Positions 31,335 to 39,621 of a stretch of DNA of 64,000 nt are shown here, one piece after another. This stretch comes from an uncultured Oscillospiraceae bacterium (GTDB lineage Bacteria; Bacillota; Clostridia; Oscillospirales; Oscillospiraceae). A program made the position numbers and the translations under genes. The first letter of the stretch is position 1, and every line of letters starts with the position of its first letter. The stretch covers positions 124,001 to 188,000 of the forward strand of contig CAJTUE010000003.1 in assembly GCA_910579775.1 (NCBI GenBank). Reading direction: 5' to 3'. The notes under the pieces were generated by a model. It ran no database searches, was not told the DNA's origin, and was given only the letters and a program-made list of their open reading frames with translations.

Positions 31335-32504
31335 TTACCGGGTCAGCACCCGGACGCGCAGGATGTTTTCCAGACCGCTGATGTGGGCCACAGCTTCAGG
31401 GGAGACGGCGGCGTTCACGTCCACAATGGTATAGGCGTAGTCTCCCTTGGACTTGTTGACCATGTTTTCCACGTTCACCTTCTCCTGAGAGAGGGCGGAG
31501 GTGATGCCAGCAATAATACCGGGACTGTTGCGGTGGAGGATGCAAAGGCGGGTGGTGCCCGACCAGGGCAGCTCCACAGCGGGGAGGTTCACCGAGTTGA
31601 CGATGTTGCCGTTTTCCAGATAATCCGCCAGCTGGCGGGCAGCCATAACAGCGCAGTTGTCCTCGCTCTCGGGGGTGGAGGCCCCCAAGTGAGGCAGACC
31701 GGTGACGTTCGGCAGCTTGAGCAGATCGTTGTCGGGGAAGTCGGTGACGTAGGCGGCCACCTTGCCGCTTTCCAGCGCGGGGATCATCGCCGCCTTGTCC
31801 ACCAGGCCACCGCGGGCCAGATTGACGATGCGCACGCCGTCCTTCATGGCGGCGATGGCGTCCGCCCCCACGATACCCTTGGTATGCTCGTTCTGGGGCA
31901 GATGGAGGGTAATGTAGTCGCTCTCCTGCCACACCGTCTCCAAGTCCTTGGCCCAGCGAACGGCACGGGAGAGGGACAAAGCGGCGTTCACCGACAAAAA
32001 TGGGTCGTAGCCTACCACATTCATCCCCAGCTTGGTGGCAATGTTGGCCACCTGGACGCCGATGGCCCCCAGACCGATGACGCCCAGGGTCTTGCCCTGG
32101 AGCTCGGGGCCCACGAATTGGCTCTTGCCCTTTTCAATGACGGTGGTGACGTCGGTGCCCTGGGCAGCTTGGCCGTCCAGCCACTTGTTCCCCGCCGCCA
32201 CGCCGCGGGAGGCCAGCAGCAGCGCGCAGATGGTCAGTTCCTTGACGGCGTTGGCGTTGGCCCCGGGGGTGTTGAACACCACGATGCCTGCCTCGGAGCA
32301 GCGGTCGATGGGAATGTTGTTGGTACCCGCTCCTGCCCGGGCGATGGACAGCAGGCTCTCGGGCAGCTCGGCGGAGAGCATATCCGCCGAACGGACCAAA
32401 ACGCCTTCGGGGGAGGCGGCGGCGTCGGAGACGGTGTAGGTATCGGCGGGTAGCTGATCCAGACCAATCTTGGCGATTTTATTTAATGTTTTGATTTGAT
32501 ACAT
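31335..32504 (-). CDS. serA: D-3-phosphoglycerate dehydrogenase
   Basis: 389 residues of the short SerA class. The NAD-binding fold shows LGVIGLGAIGVQVANIA; catalytic Arg, Glu and His lie in NLARGGLVD, the following acidic segment and GLPHLGAST. A C-terminal ACT domain (about 318-389) offers serine or another ligand control. It oxidises 3-phosphoglycerate to 3-phosphohydroxypyruvate, the first step of serine synthesis. The ATG overlaps the serC TGA by one base, so serC-serA form an operon, ending in the terminator at 31280. The third gene, serB, is not here. Confidence 0.96.
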   Translation of the reverse strand: MYQIKTLNKIAKIGLDQLPADTYTVSDAAASPEGVLVRSADMLSAELPESLLSIARAGAGTNNIPIDRCSEAGIVVFNTPGANANAVKELTICALLLASRGVAAGNKWLDGQAAQGTDVTTVIEKGKSQFVGPELQGKTLGVIGLGAIGVQVANIATKLGMNVVGYDPFLSVNAALSLSRAVRWAKDLETVWQESDYITLHLPQNEHTKGIVGADAIAAMKDGVRIVNLARGGLVDKAAMIPALESGKVAAYVTDFPDNDLLKLPNVTGLPHLGASTPESEDNCAVMAARQLADYLENGNIVNSVNLPAVELPWSGTTRLCILHRNSPGIIAGITSALSQEKVNVENMVNKSKGDYAYTIVDVNAAVSPEAVAHISGLENILRVRVLTR

Positions 32505-33589
32505 CAGCCATTCTCCTTATCAAACTTGCGAATGAAGTCGCAAAGCTTTTCCACGCCCTCGGTGGGCATGGCGTTGTAGATGGACGCCCGCATGCCGCCC
32601 ACCAGGCGGTGGCCCTTCAGGTTGGTGAAGCCCGCCGCCACGCTCTCGGCAATGAACTTGGCGTCCAGCTCGGGGTCGGCGGTGCGGAAGGTAACGTTCA
32701 TGTCACTGCGGCTGCCCTGCTGGGCGGCGCAGGTAAAGAGCTTGGAGGAATCGATCACGTCATAGAGCATCTGGGCCTTGGCGTGCTTGATCTTCTCCAT
32801 GCCGGGCACGCCGCCCTGCTCCTCCAGCCAGTCCAGCATCAGCCCCAGCATGTAGATGCACCAGCAGGGGGGCGTGTTGTACATGGAATCCTTGTCGATC
32901 ATGGTCTTGTAGTTCATCATCAGCGGGGTATAGGGCAGCTCATGGCCCGCCAGGTCCTCCTTGATAATGACCACCGTCAGTCCGGCAGGGGCCATGTTCT
33001 TCTGGGCCCCGGCGAAGATGATCCCATACCTGCTCACGTCCACCTGACGGGACAAAATGTCCGAGGACATATCGCACACCAGGGGCACGTCCCCCGTCTC
33101 TGGAATGTAGGGCCACTCGGTGCCGAAGATGGTGTTGTTGGCGCAGTAGTAGAAATAGCTGGCGTCGGGGGACAGGTCCAACCGGTCCTGGGTGGGGATG
33201 TAGGTATGGTTCTGGTCCTCGCTGGAGGCGGCCAGGTGGATGTCGCCGTACTTCTTGGCCTCCTTATAAGCAATGCCGGAGAAATTGCCGGTGACGGCAT
33301 AGTCCGCCTTGCCCGTCTTGCCAATGAGGTTGAGAGGCACCATAGAAAACTGCCCCGACGCTCCCGTCTGGAGGAAGAGGATCTTGTACCCCTCGGGGAC
33401 GTTCATCAGCTTGCGGAGCTTAGCCTGGGTATCGTCAAAAATCTTCTGGAACGCCTTAGAGCGGTGGGACATCTCCATGACGGACATCCCCGTGCCTTGG
33501 TAGTTGGTGATCTCCCTGCCCGCCCGCTCCAGCGCCTCTAAGGGCAGCATGGACGGCCCGGCGGAAAAGTTGTATACGCGCTCGGACAT
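32504..33589 (-). CDS. serC: Phosphoserine aminotransferase
   Basis: 361 residues of the class V aminotransferase fold. It opens YNFSAGPSMLPLEAL; the PLP-binding lysine is in GAQKNMAPAGL near residue 195, and HRLVGGMRASIYNA lies near the end. It transaminates 3-phosphohydroxypyruvate with glutamate. The start at 33589 is fixed by AAGGAGG; a further ATG eight codons upstream would overlap that site. First gene of the serCA operon, behind a strong promoter. Confidence 0.96.
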   Translation of the reverse strand: MSERVYNFSAGPSMLPLEALERAGREITNYQGTGMSVMEMSHRSKAFQKIFDDTQAKLRKLMNVPEGYKILFLQTGASGQFSMVPLNLIGKTGKADYAVTGNFSGIAYKEAKKYGDIHLAASSEDQNHTYIPTQDRLDLSPDASYFYYCANNTIFGTEWPYIPETGDVPLVCDMSSDILSRQVDVSRYGIIFAGAQKNMAPAGLTVVIIKEDLAGHELPYTPLMMNYKTMIDKDSMYNTPPCWCIYMLGLMLDWLEEQGGVPGMEKIKHAKAQMLYDVIDSSKLFTCAAQQGSRSDMNVTFRTADPELDAKFIAESVAAGFTNLKGHRLVGGMRASIYNAMPTEGVEKLCDFIRKFDKENG

Positions 33590-33642
33590 AAGTAAGCCTC
33601 CTTCATTCGCCAAATTCTTTACTCCGATAAAGTGTCCTCCCT

Positions 33643-33670
33643 ATTATATCACCCCTCGCTCTCCTGTCAA
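33643..33670 (-). promoter_or_regulatory. Strong sigma-A promoter of serC-serA
   Basis: Minus strand TTGACA (33665-33670), 16-base spacer, TATAAT (33643-33648): both hexamers match consensus exactly. The leader is about 45 bases, too short for a T-box. Confidence 0.85.
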
Positions 33671-33839
33671 GGCAGAGACAAGCTTGTTGCAGTTGATGGA
33701 CACTTTTTAATATTTTCGTGGACAAAAAGCGGGGTTGATAATCTTATCTTTCCGGGTTTTTCCGTACGCGCGCCGCATCGTTTCGTTATTATGACCAAGT
33801 TGGAACCGTTTCCGTTGTAAGCTTTGATGGTTTTTGAGA
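33671..33839. other. A/T-richer intergenic stretch without a gene
   Basis: The gap between the divergent serC and HPr-like genes (33590-33954) is 365 bases. The two promoters and the HPr leader occupy its ends. The middle is richer in A/T than its surroundings and has no convincing reading frame, hairpin or tRNA-like fold that I can see. Confidence 0.5.
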
Positions 33840-33869
33840 TTGACGGGACAGGGTGGCGTAGGCTACAAT
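33840..33869 (+). promoter_or_regulatory. Sigma-A promoter of the HPr-like gene
   Basis: TTGACG (33840-33845), 18-base spacer, TACAAT (33864-33869), 85 bases upstream of the start codon. Confidence 0.65.
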
Positions 33870-33875
33870 GTGGGC

Positions 33876-33920
33876 GTCAAGAGAAGAGAGCCTCTTGACC
33901 CATGCGGGAAGGTATCCCGC
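33876..33920 (+). promoter_or_regulatory. Two leader hairpins before the HPr-like gene
   Basis: GTCAAGAG (33876-33883) pairs with CTCTTGAC (33892-33899), and GCGGGA (33904-33909) pairs with TCCCGC (33915-33920). They directly precede the ribosome-binding site AAAGGAATG. No T-run follows either; a protein-binding or stability role is possible. Confidence 0.4.
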
Positions 33921-33954
33921 CTAGCAACGCCATGCAAGAAAGGAATGATCTCAA

Positions 33955-34176
33955 ATGGTGAAGGAACTGGACATTAAGACCCCCGCGCAGGTGCAGAAGA
34001 TCAATAAGCTGGCTTCCGAGCAGCCTTACGAGGTCTATCTCACCAACGGCACTGTGATGCTGGACGCCCGCAGCCTGCTGGGCCTGTTCACTCTGATCGG
34101 TCAGCGGGTCTCCGTGGTGGCCGAGGACGATGTGGACCCCAGCCGCTTTGGCAAGCTGGTCCAGCACATGGCCTAA
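33955..34176 (+). CDS. HPr-like protein without the phospho-accepting histidine
   Basis: 73 residues with the HPr fold pattern. The C-terminal half is diagnostic: LDARSLLGLFTLIGQRVSV aligns with the Ser46 helix region of HPr, and the serine is kept. The N-terminal loop that normally reads GIHARPA is instead TPAQVQKIN, so the His15 used by PTS enzyme I is missing. It cannot work as a PTS phosphocarrier. It may act like Crh, the Bacillus HPr homologue with Gln at this place that serves carbon catabolite control, or bind another partner. It is slightly shorter than HPr (about 87). Single-gene unit with promoter, structured leader and strong terminator. The family assignment is good; the role is inference. 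Confidence 0.75.
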   Translation: MVKELDIKTPAQVQKINKLASEQPYEVYLTNGTVMLDARSLLGLFTLIGQRVSVVAEDDVDPSRFGKLVQHMA

Positions 34177-34209
34177 TGACGGCGCGCAAGCGCGCCAACC
34201 AAAGGTAAC

Positions 34210-34240
34210 GCCCGACAGCTTCCCGCTGTCGGGCTTTTTT
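34210..34240 (+). terminator. Strong intrinsic terminator after the HPr-like gene
   Basis: GCCCGACAG (34210-34218) pairs with CTGTCGGGC (34226-34234), followed by six T. Confidence 0.93.
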
Positions 34241-34272
34241 GTCCCCCGGGGCCAAAAAACTCCCGGCGGGAA

Positions 34273-34301
34273 TTGCTTTTTTTACGGTGCTGTGGTAAAC
34301 T
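34273..34301 (+). promoter_or_regulatory. Promoter of the esterase-esterase-ATP-grasp operon
   Basis: TTGCTT (34273-34278), 17-base spacer, TAAACT (34296-34301), 35 bases before the first ATG. Confidence 0.6.
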
Positions 34302-34336
34302 GATTTGAGATTTTCGTGTGGAAAGGACCCTGACCC

Positions 34337-35110
34337 ATGCTGGATATCTTTGACGTCACCTTGCAAAAGCTTACGCTCGACCAGCCCCGCCGGGCCTACG
34401 TCTACGTTCCCGACCTGGCTGCGGAAGATCCCGCCCTCCGCTTCCCTGTGCTCTATATGTTTGACGGCCACAACCTGTTTGACGACGCCGAGGCCACCTA
34501 CGGCAAGAGCTGGGGCCTTTTAGAGTATATGGAGGCCACCCGCACCCCCCTGATCATCGCGGCGGTGGAGTGCAACCATGACCCCGCCGGAGGGCGGATC
34601 ATCGAATATTGCCCCTACACCTGCACCATGCCCGACTTTGGCCTCATCAAGGGCAAGGGGAAGGCTACCATGGACTTCTTCGCCACCGAGTTCAAGCCCT
34701 ACATAGACGCCAACTATCCCACCCTGCCCGGCCGGGAGCACACCTTTTTGGGGGGCAGCTCTATGGGCGGGCTGATGACCCTCTACGGGGTAATGAAGTA
34801 CAACCAGGTCTTCTCCCGGGGGGCCGCGCTGTCCCCGTCGCTTTGGTTTGGGCAGGAAAAGCTCTTTTCCATGCTGAAAAACGCCCGGGTGGGAACGGAC
34901 ACGGTGCTCTACATGGACTACGGCCAGCGGGAGATGGGCTTTCACAAGACCATGTTCCACGGTCTGGCGGAGACAGCGTCCATTTTGCTGGACAAGAAGA
35001 TCAACCTCACCTGCCGCCTGGTGCCGAACGGCAACCACAACGAGGCCAGCTGGGAAAAGCAGATCCCGTTCTTTATCAATACGTTGATGTACGATCTGCC
35101 GGAAGCGTGA
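34337..35110 (+). CDS. Alpha/beta-hydrolase-fold esterase, first of pair
   Basis: 257 residues of the Fes/esterase-D-like family. The nucleophile elbow is GGSSMGG with Ser142, preceded by YMFDGHNLFDD near residue 40, a block typical of the family, and a late His in NGNHNEASW about residue 240 completes the triad. There is no signal peptide, so it acts in the cytoplasm. Substrates of this family range from acyl-CoA-type thioesters to siderophore esters; nothing here identifies one. GGAAAGGA lies upstream. It is the first of three co-directional genes: a second esterase follows after 141 bases and then an ATP-grasp ligase. Confidence 0.85.
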   Translation: MLDIFDVTLQKLTLDQPRRAYVYVPDLAAEDPALRFPVLYMFDGHNLFDDAEATYGKSWGLLEYMEATRTPLIIAAVECNHDPAGGRIIEYCPYTCTMPDFGLIKGKGKATMDFFATEFKPYIDANYPTLPGREHTFLGGSSMGGLMTLYGVMKYNQVFSRGAALSPSLWFGQEKLFSMLKNARVGTDTVLYMDYGQREMGFHKTMFHGLAETASILLDKKINLTCRLVPNGNHNEASWEKQIPFFINTLMYDLPEA

Positions 35111-35251
35111 GGGTAGACGCGCAGGCCACGATGGACCGGACCGCACGGCAAAAACAGGCTGGGCGCAGCCCAGCGGCATTTTGCCAAGGGCCGGGAAGCG
35201 GGGTCGTGGCGCGGCCAACCCGAACGTGACACATCGAAGGAGGAAGAGAAG

Positions 35252-36010
35252 ATGGAGGTGCAGTATTTCAAACAGTGGTCGGAGGCGCTGGGCCGGGAGA
35301 TGGAGACCAAGGTCTACGGCCACGGGGGAAAGCCCATGCTCTTTATCCCCTGCCAGGATGGGCGGTTCTTCGACTTTGAGAACTTCAAGATGACGGACAC
35401 CTGGGCCCCCTGGATCGACGCGGGGAAGGTAATGGTGTTCACCTTGGACACCATCGACAAGGAGACCTGGTCCAACAAGGAGGGCGACCCCGCCTGGCGG
35501 TCCGCGCGCCACGAACAGTGGATGCGCTATATTTTCGACGAGCTGGTCCCCTTCATCCGCCAGACGGTGAACAAGGCCAATGGCAAGCGAAACGCCAAGC
35601 CCAAGGTCCTCGCCTTCGGCTGCTCCCTGGGGGCCACTCACGCCCTCAACCTGTTCCTCCGCCGCCCCGACCTCTTCGGCGGGGTGCTGGCCCTCAGCGG
35701 CATCTACGACGCCTCCTACGGCTTTGACGGCTACATGGACGAAGGGGTCTATCTCAACTCCCCTGTCCACTTCCTCCCCAACCTCCCTGAGGGTCACCCC
35801 ACCATCCAGCAGCTGAACCAGGGCAAGGGGATCATCTGCGTGGGCCTGGGCGCCTGGGAGCAGCCGGAGACCACCCGGAGAGTGGATGAGCTGTGCCGCC
35901 AGAAGGGCATCCGCATGTGGGTGGACTACTGGGGCTATGACGTGAACCACGACTGGCCCTGGTGGCACAAGCAGGCCGCGTACTTTGCGCCGTACTTACT
36001 GGAGGACTGA
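35252..36010 (+). CDS. Alpha/beta-hydrolase-fold esterase, second of pair
   Basis: 252 residues. The nucleophile elbow is FGCSLGATHALNLF with Ser125; GHGGKPMLFIPCQDGRF near residue 23 and the late His in YDVNHDWPWW about residue 236 fit a triad. It belongs to the same broad putative-esterase family as the upstream gene but the two are only distantly alike. It is cytoplasmic. GAAGGAGGAAG precedes the ATG. The gap to the first esterase contains a GCTGGGC-GCA-GCCCAGC hairpin (about 35159-35175). The ATP-grasp gene starts 38 bases downstream. Specificity unknown. Confidence 0.83.
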   Translation: MEVQYFKQWSEALGREMETKVYGHGGKPMLFIPCQDGRFFDFENFKMTDTWAPWIDAGKVMVFTLDTIDKETWSNKEGDPAWRSARHEQWMRYIFDELVPFIRQTVNKANGKRNAKPKVLAFGCSLGATHALNLFLRRPDLFGGVLALSGIYDASYGFDGYMDEGVYLNSPVHFLPNLPEGHPTIQQLNQGKGIICVGLGAWEQPETTRRVDELCRQKGIRMWVDYWGYDVNHDWPWWHKQAAYFAPYLLED

Positions 36011-36048
36011 CCAACCAACCGGCTCACCAAAGAAAAGAGGTTAACTCC

Positions 36049-37338
36049 ATGAAAAACGCCATTTTTATCTCCCCCAACTTTCCCACCAACTACTGGCAGT
36101 TCTGCCGCGCCCTGAAGGACAACGGCCTCCACGTGCTGGGCATTGGCGACCAGCCCTATGAACAGCTGGCCAACCATGTGCGCGACAGCCTCACCGAATA
36201 CTACTGGGTGGACAGTCTGGAGCACACCGAGTCGGTATACCGGGCTGTAGCCTTTTTCATCCACAAGTACGGCCGCATCGACTGGCTGGAGAGCAACAAC
36301 GAATACTGGCTGGAGCGGGACGCCTGGCTGCGCACCCAGTTCCACATCACCTCCGGCTTCCAGGAGGGCGACATCGACCGCATCAAGTATAAGTCCAAGA
36401 TGAAGGACTACTACGCCAAGGTGGGCATCCCCACCTGCCGCTGGCGTATGGTGGACGACTTCGACGGCTGCATGTCCTTTATCAAGGAGGTGGGCTGGCC
36501 GGTGGTGGTGAAGCCGGACAACGGCGTAGGCGCCTCGGACACCCACAAGCTGGAGAGCGAGGAGGATCTGCGCCGCTTCCTGGGCCAGCGCCGCTCCTGG
36601 GTGCCCTATATCATGGAGGAATTTGTCCACGCCGAGGTCAACTCCTACGACGCCATCATCGACTCCCAGGGCCAGCCCATGTTTGAAACGGGCAACGTCA
36701 CCCCCATGTCCATTATGGACATCGTCAACAAGCAGGACAACTCCATCTACTACATCGTCAAGGACCTGGCCCCCGACGTGCGCAAGGCAGGCCGGGCCGC
36801 GGTGAAGGCCTGGGGAGTCAAGAGCCGCTTCATCCACTTTGAGTTCTTCCGCCTCACCCAGGACCAGGCGGGCCTGGGCAAGAAGGGGGATGTGGTAGCC
36901 CTGGAGGTGAACATGCGCCCCTGCGGCGGCTTCACCCCCGACATGATCAACTTTGCCCACTCCACCAATGTCTACAAGATCTGGGCGGATATGATCGCCT
37001 TTGACCACAGCGAGACCACCGTAGGCGACCACGTCTTCTGCGCCTTTGCCGGCAGGCGGGACGGCAAGAATTTCGCTTTGTCCGACGCCCAGCTGCTGGA
37101 GAAATACTACCCCGCCATACGGCTGGTGGAGCGCATTCCCGACGCCCTGGCCGACGCCATGGGCAACCGGATGTATGTGGCGGTGTTCCCCACGCTAGCC
37201 AAACTGGAGGCCTTCTACCGGGACGCCCTGGCGGAGGCCAAGCCCGCGCCCGCGAAAAAGGCAGCGGCCAAGAAGGCCACCGCCAAGAAGGCCACTGCAA
37301 AAAAGCCTGCCTCCAAGGCGGCCAAGGCGGAAAAGTAG
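36049..37338 (+). CDS. ATP-grasp domain protein with Lys/Ala-rich C-terminal tail
   Basis: 429 residues. An N-terminal Rossmann-like preATP domain (1 to about 105, starting IFISPNFPTNYWQFCRAL) and an ATP-grasp domain (about 110-330) with VVVKPDNGVGASDTHKL as glycine-rich loop, YIMEEFVHAEVNSYDAI and the metal-binding ALEVNMRPCGGF. Such proteins ligate a carboxylate to an amine, thiol or similar, through an acyl phosphate. The last 35 residues form a histone-H1-like tail (KKAAAKKATAKKATAKK), absent from normal ATP-grasp enzymes. ATG 36049 follows AGAAAAGAGG. The operon context with two esterases suggests a make-and-cleave pair for an unknown ester or amide. Confidence 0.85.
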   Translation: MKNAIFISPNFPTNYWQFCRALKDNGLHVLGIGDQPYEQLANHVRDSLTEYYWVDSLEHTESVYRAVAFFIHKYGRIDWLESNNEYWLERDAWLRTQFHITSGFQEGDIDRIKYKSKMKDYYAKVGIPTCRWRMVDDFDGCMSFIKEVGWPVVVKPDNGVGASDTHKLESEEDLRRFLGQRRSWVPYIMEEFVHAEVNSYDAIIDSQGQPMFETGNVTPMSIMDIVNKQDNSIYYIVKDLAPDVRKAGRAAVKAWGVKSRFIHFEFFRLTQDQAGLGKKGDVVALEVNMRPCGGFTPDMINFAHSTNVYKIWADMIAFDHSETTVGDHVFCAFAGRRDGKNFALSDAQLLEKYYPAIRLVERIPDALADAMGNRMYVAVFPTLAKLEAFYRDALAEAKPAPAKKAAAKKATAKKATAKKPASKAAKAEK

Positions 37339-37347
37339 GGCCGATCC

Positions 37348-39411
37348 ATGCCGCTGGCGTACGACACTCCCCTTTCCGCCCTTCCCGGCGTAGGGCCGGT
37401 GAAGGAGAAGGCTCTCCACAAGCTGGGTCTCACCTGCCTGGGGGATTTTTTGACCTTTTATCCCCGCCGCTACGAGGACCGCACCGTCCTCTACCCCATC
37501 TCCTCCGCCCCCATCGGGGTCAACGTGTGCGTCAAGGCTTACCTTACCAAGCCCGCCACCCTCTCGCGCATTTCCGGCGGGCGGCAGGTGGTGCGCTGTA
37601 CCGTCGCCGACGACACCGCCGCCATCGACCTCACCTTCTTTAACCGCCCCTATGTCCGCGGCTCCCTGGACTTTGGGCAGTCCTACATCTTTTTTGGCAA
37701 GCTGGACCTGCTGGGGGGCCGACGCACCATGGTCAACCCCCAGATCGAGCGTGCCGACGCCCCCAAGCTCTTCGGCTCTCTGGTGCCCTGGTACCCCCTC
37801 TCCGCCGGACTGACCAACCCTCAGGTGGCGGCCTGGGCCCAGGCCGCCGTAGACGCTCTGGCCTGTCCCGAGATGGAATTTCTCCCCGCCGGCGTGCTGG
37901 CCCGGCACAAGCTCATGCCCGCTGACTGGTGCTGCCGCCAGATCCACCGGCCCACCGGCTGGGATGAGCTGCGTCTGGCCCGGGACCGGCTGGCCTTTGA
38001 GGAGCTGTTCCAGTTGACCCTAGGTCTCTCCCTGCTGCGCCGGGACCGGGAACGCTTTACCGGTCTGCCTCTCCCCGACGGCGAGGCGGCGGCCTTCGCG
38101 TCCTTGCTCCCCTTCTCCCTCACCGGGGCGCAGAAAAAGGTCATCGGCCAATGCGCCGCCGACCTCTCCAAAGCCGTCCCCATGAACCGTCTGGTCCAAG
38201 GGGACGTTGGCTCGGGAAAAACCGCCATCGCCGCCTTCTGCCTGTGGCGGTGCGCCCAAAGCGGCGCCCAGGGGGCTATGATGGCCCCCACCGAGCTGCT
38301 GGCCCAGCAGCACTACCGCACCCTCTCCGCCCTGCTGGCGCCGGCCGGTGTAACGGTAGTGCTCTTAACCGGCTCTCAGACCGCCGCCGAGAAACGCGCC
38401 ATCCGAGCGCAGCTGGCCAGCGGGGAGGCCCAGGTGGCGGTGGGCACCCACGCCCTTTTGACTGAGGGGGTGGAGTTTCAAAATTTGGCTTTGGCCGTGG
38501 TGGACGAGCAGCACCGCTTTGGAGTGAACCAGCGCTCCGCCCTGGCCGCTAAGGGGGGGCACCCCCATATCCTGGTCCTCTCCGCCACCCCCATCCCCCG
38601 CACCCTGGCCCTCATCGTCTATGGGGATCTGGACGTGTCCGTTCTGGACGAGCTGCCCCCCGGCCGAAAGCCGGTGGACACCTTCCTGGTCGGTGAAAGT
38701 AAACGTCAACGCCTTTACAGTTTTATTGATAAGCAGATTGCTGAGGGCAGGCAGGTCTATATCGTCTGCCCCGCCGTGGAGGAGTCAGAGGCCCAGGAGG
38801 GAGACCCCACCCTCAAGTCGGTCAAAACCTACGCGGACCATTTGGCGAACAAGGTCTTTCCCCACCGGAGCGTGGCCCTGGTCCACGGCAAGCTGCGGCC
38901 CAAGGAAAAGGAGGCGGCCATGGCCTCCTTTGCGGAGGGCAAGACCGATATCCTGGTCTCCACCACCGTCATCGAGGTGGGGGTGGATGTTCCCAACGCC
39001 GCGCTCATGGTCATTGAAAACGCCGACCGCTTCGGCCTCTCCCAGCTCCACCAGCTTCGGGGGCGGGTGGGCCGGGGGCAGTGGCAGTCCTACTGCGTTT
39101 TGGTTTCCAACAATAAAAGCCCCGACACCAGGGCGCGGCTCAAAACCCTCTGCGCCACCACCGACGGCTTCCGCATTGCCCAGGCCGACCTGGAGCAGAG
39201 AGGCCCCGGCGATTTCTTTGGCGAGCGCCAGCACGGCCTGCCCCAGCTCCACATAGCTGACCTGGGGGTGGATGTGCGGCTTCTGGAGCAGGCACAGGCC
39301 GCCGCCCAGACGCTTTTGGCCCAGGACCCCGGGCTTCAAAGCCCGGCGCACACGCCCTTGAAAAACCGTCTGCGCCGCCTTTTTGCTCAAAACGCGCTCA
39401 CCTTCAACTAA
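37348..39411 (+). CDS. recG: ATP-dependent DNA helicase RecG
   Basis: 687 residues, full RecG length. N-terminal wedge/OB domain (about 1-240, with LPGVGPVKEKALHKLGL and FYPRRYEDRT), then helicase motifs: Walker A GDVGSGKT, DEQHRFG box, SATPIPRTLAL, and TVIEVGVDVPNA, and the C-terminal GRVGRG and GDFFGERQHGLP blocks. It remodels stalled forks and Holliday junctions. It begins nine bases after the ATP-grasp stop with only a weak ribosome site (AGTAGGG), so it may be read from the upstream operon; a relation in function is not implied. Confidence 0.96.
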   Translation: MPLAYDTPLSALPGVGPVKEKALHKLGLTCLGDFLTFYPRRYEDRTVLYPISSAPIGVNVCVKAYLTKPATLSRISGGRQVVRCTVADDTAAIDLTFFNRPYVRGSLDFGQSYIFFGKLDLLGGRRTMVNPQIERADAPKLFGSLVPWYPLSAGLTNPQVAAWAQAAVDALACPEMEFLPAGVLARHKLMPADWCCRQIHRPTGWDELRLARDRLAFEELFQLTLGLSLLRRDRERFTGLPLPDGEAAAFASLLPFSLTGAQKKVIGQCAADLSKAVPMNRLVQGDVGSGKTAIAAFCLWRCAQSGAQGAMMAPTELLAQQHYRTLSALLAPAGVTVVLLTGSQTAAEKRAIRAQLASGEAQVAVGTHALLTEGVEFQNLALAVVDEQHRFGVNQRSALAAKGGHPHILVLSATPIPRTLALIVYGDLDVSVLDELPPGRKPVDTFLVGESKRQRLYSFIDKQIAEGRQVYIVCPAVEESEAQEGDPTLKSVKTYADHLANKVFPHRSVALVHGKLRPKEKEAAMASFAEGKTDILVSTTVIEVGVDVPNAALMVIENADRFGLSQLHQLRGRVGRGQWQSYCVLVSNNKSPDTRARLKTLCATTDGFRIAQADLEQRGPGDFFGERQHGLPQLHIADLGVDVRLLEQAQAAAQTLLAQDPGLQSPAHTPLKNRLRRLFAQNALTFN

Positions 39412-39420
39412 AATTTTCAC

Positions 39421-39452
39421 AAGGACCGGTGGAGCTCCACCGGTCCTTTTTT
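39421..39452 (+). terminator. Terminator of recG
   Basis: AAGGACCGGTGG and CCACCGGTCCTT around AGCT, followed by TTTT. Confidence 0.9.
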
Positions 39453-39534
39453 CGTCTAAGCATATACCTTCCGTTTTCCGGCTATATCCCCTTTTGCCGC
39501 CAGCTTTTTCCTCCCCGAGGCCCCCGCCTGTCCC

Positions 39535-39563
39535 TTGACCTTTTTCGACGGATATGTTATATT
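39535..39563 (+). promoter_or_regulatory. Sigma-A promoter of the large surface protein gene
   Basis: TTGACC (39535-39540), 17-base spacer, TATATT (39558-39563), 59 bases upstream of the start codon. Confidence 0.7.
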
Positions 39564-39621
39564 TAATATGTATAGGCCTTTGCTTTTTTGCCCCAAAAAT
39601 CTTGCTTAAAGGGTGATCCAT

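Noticed and set aside
33590..33710. T-box or riboswitch in front of serC
   Set aside because: The transcript starts about 45 bases before the ATG, too close for either.
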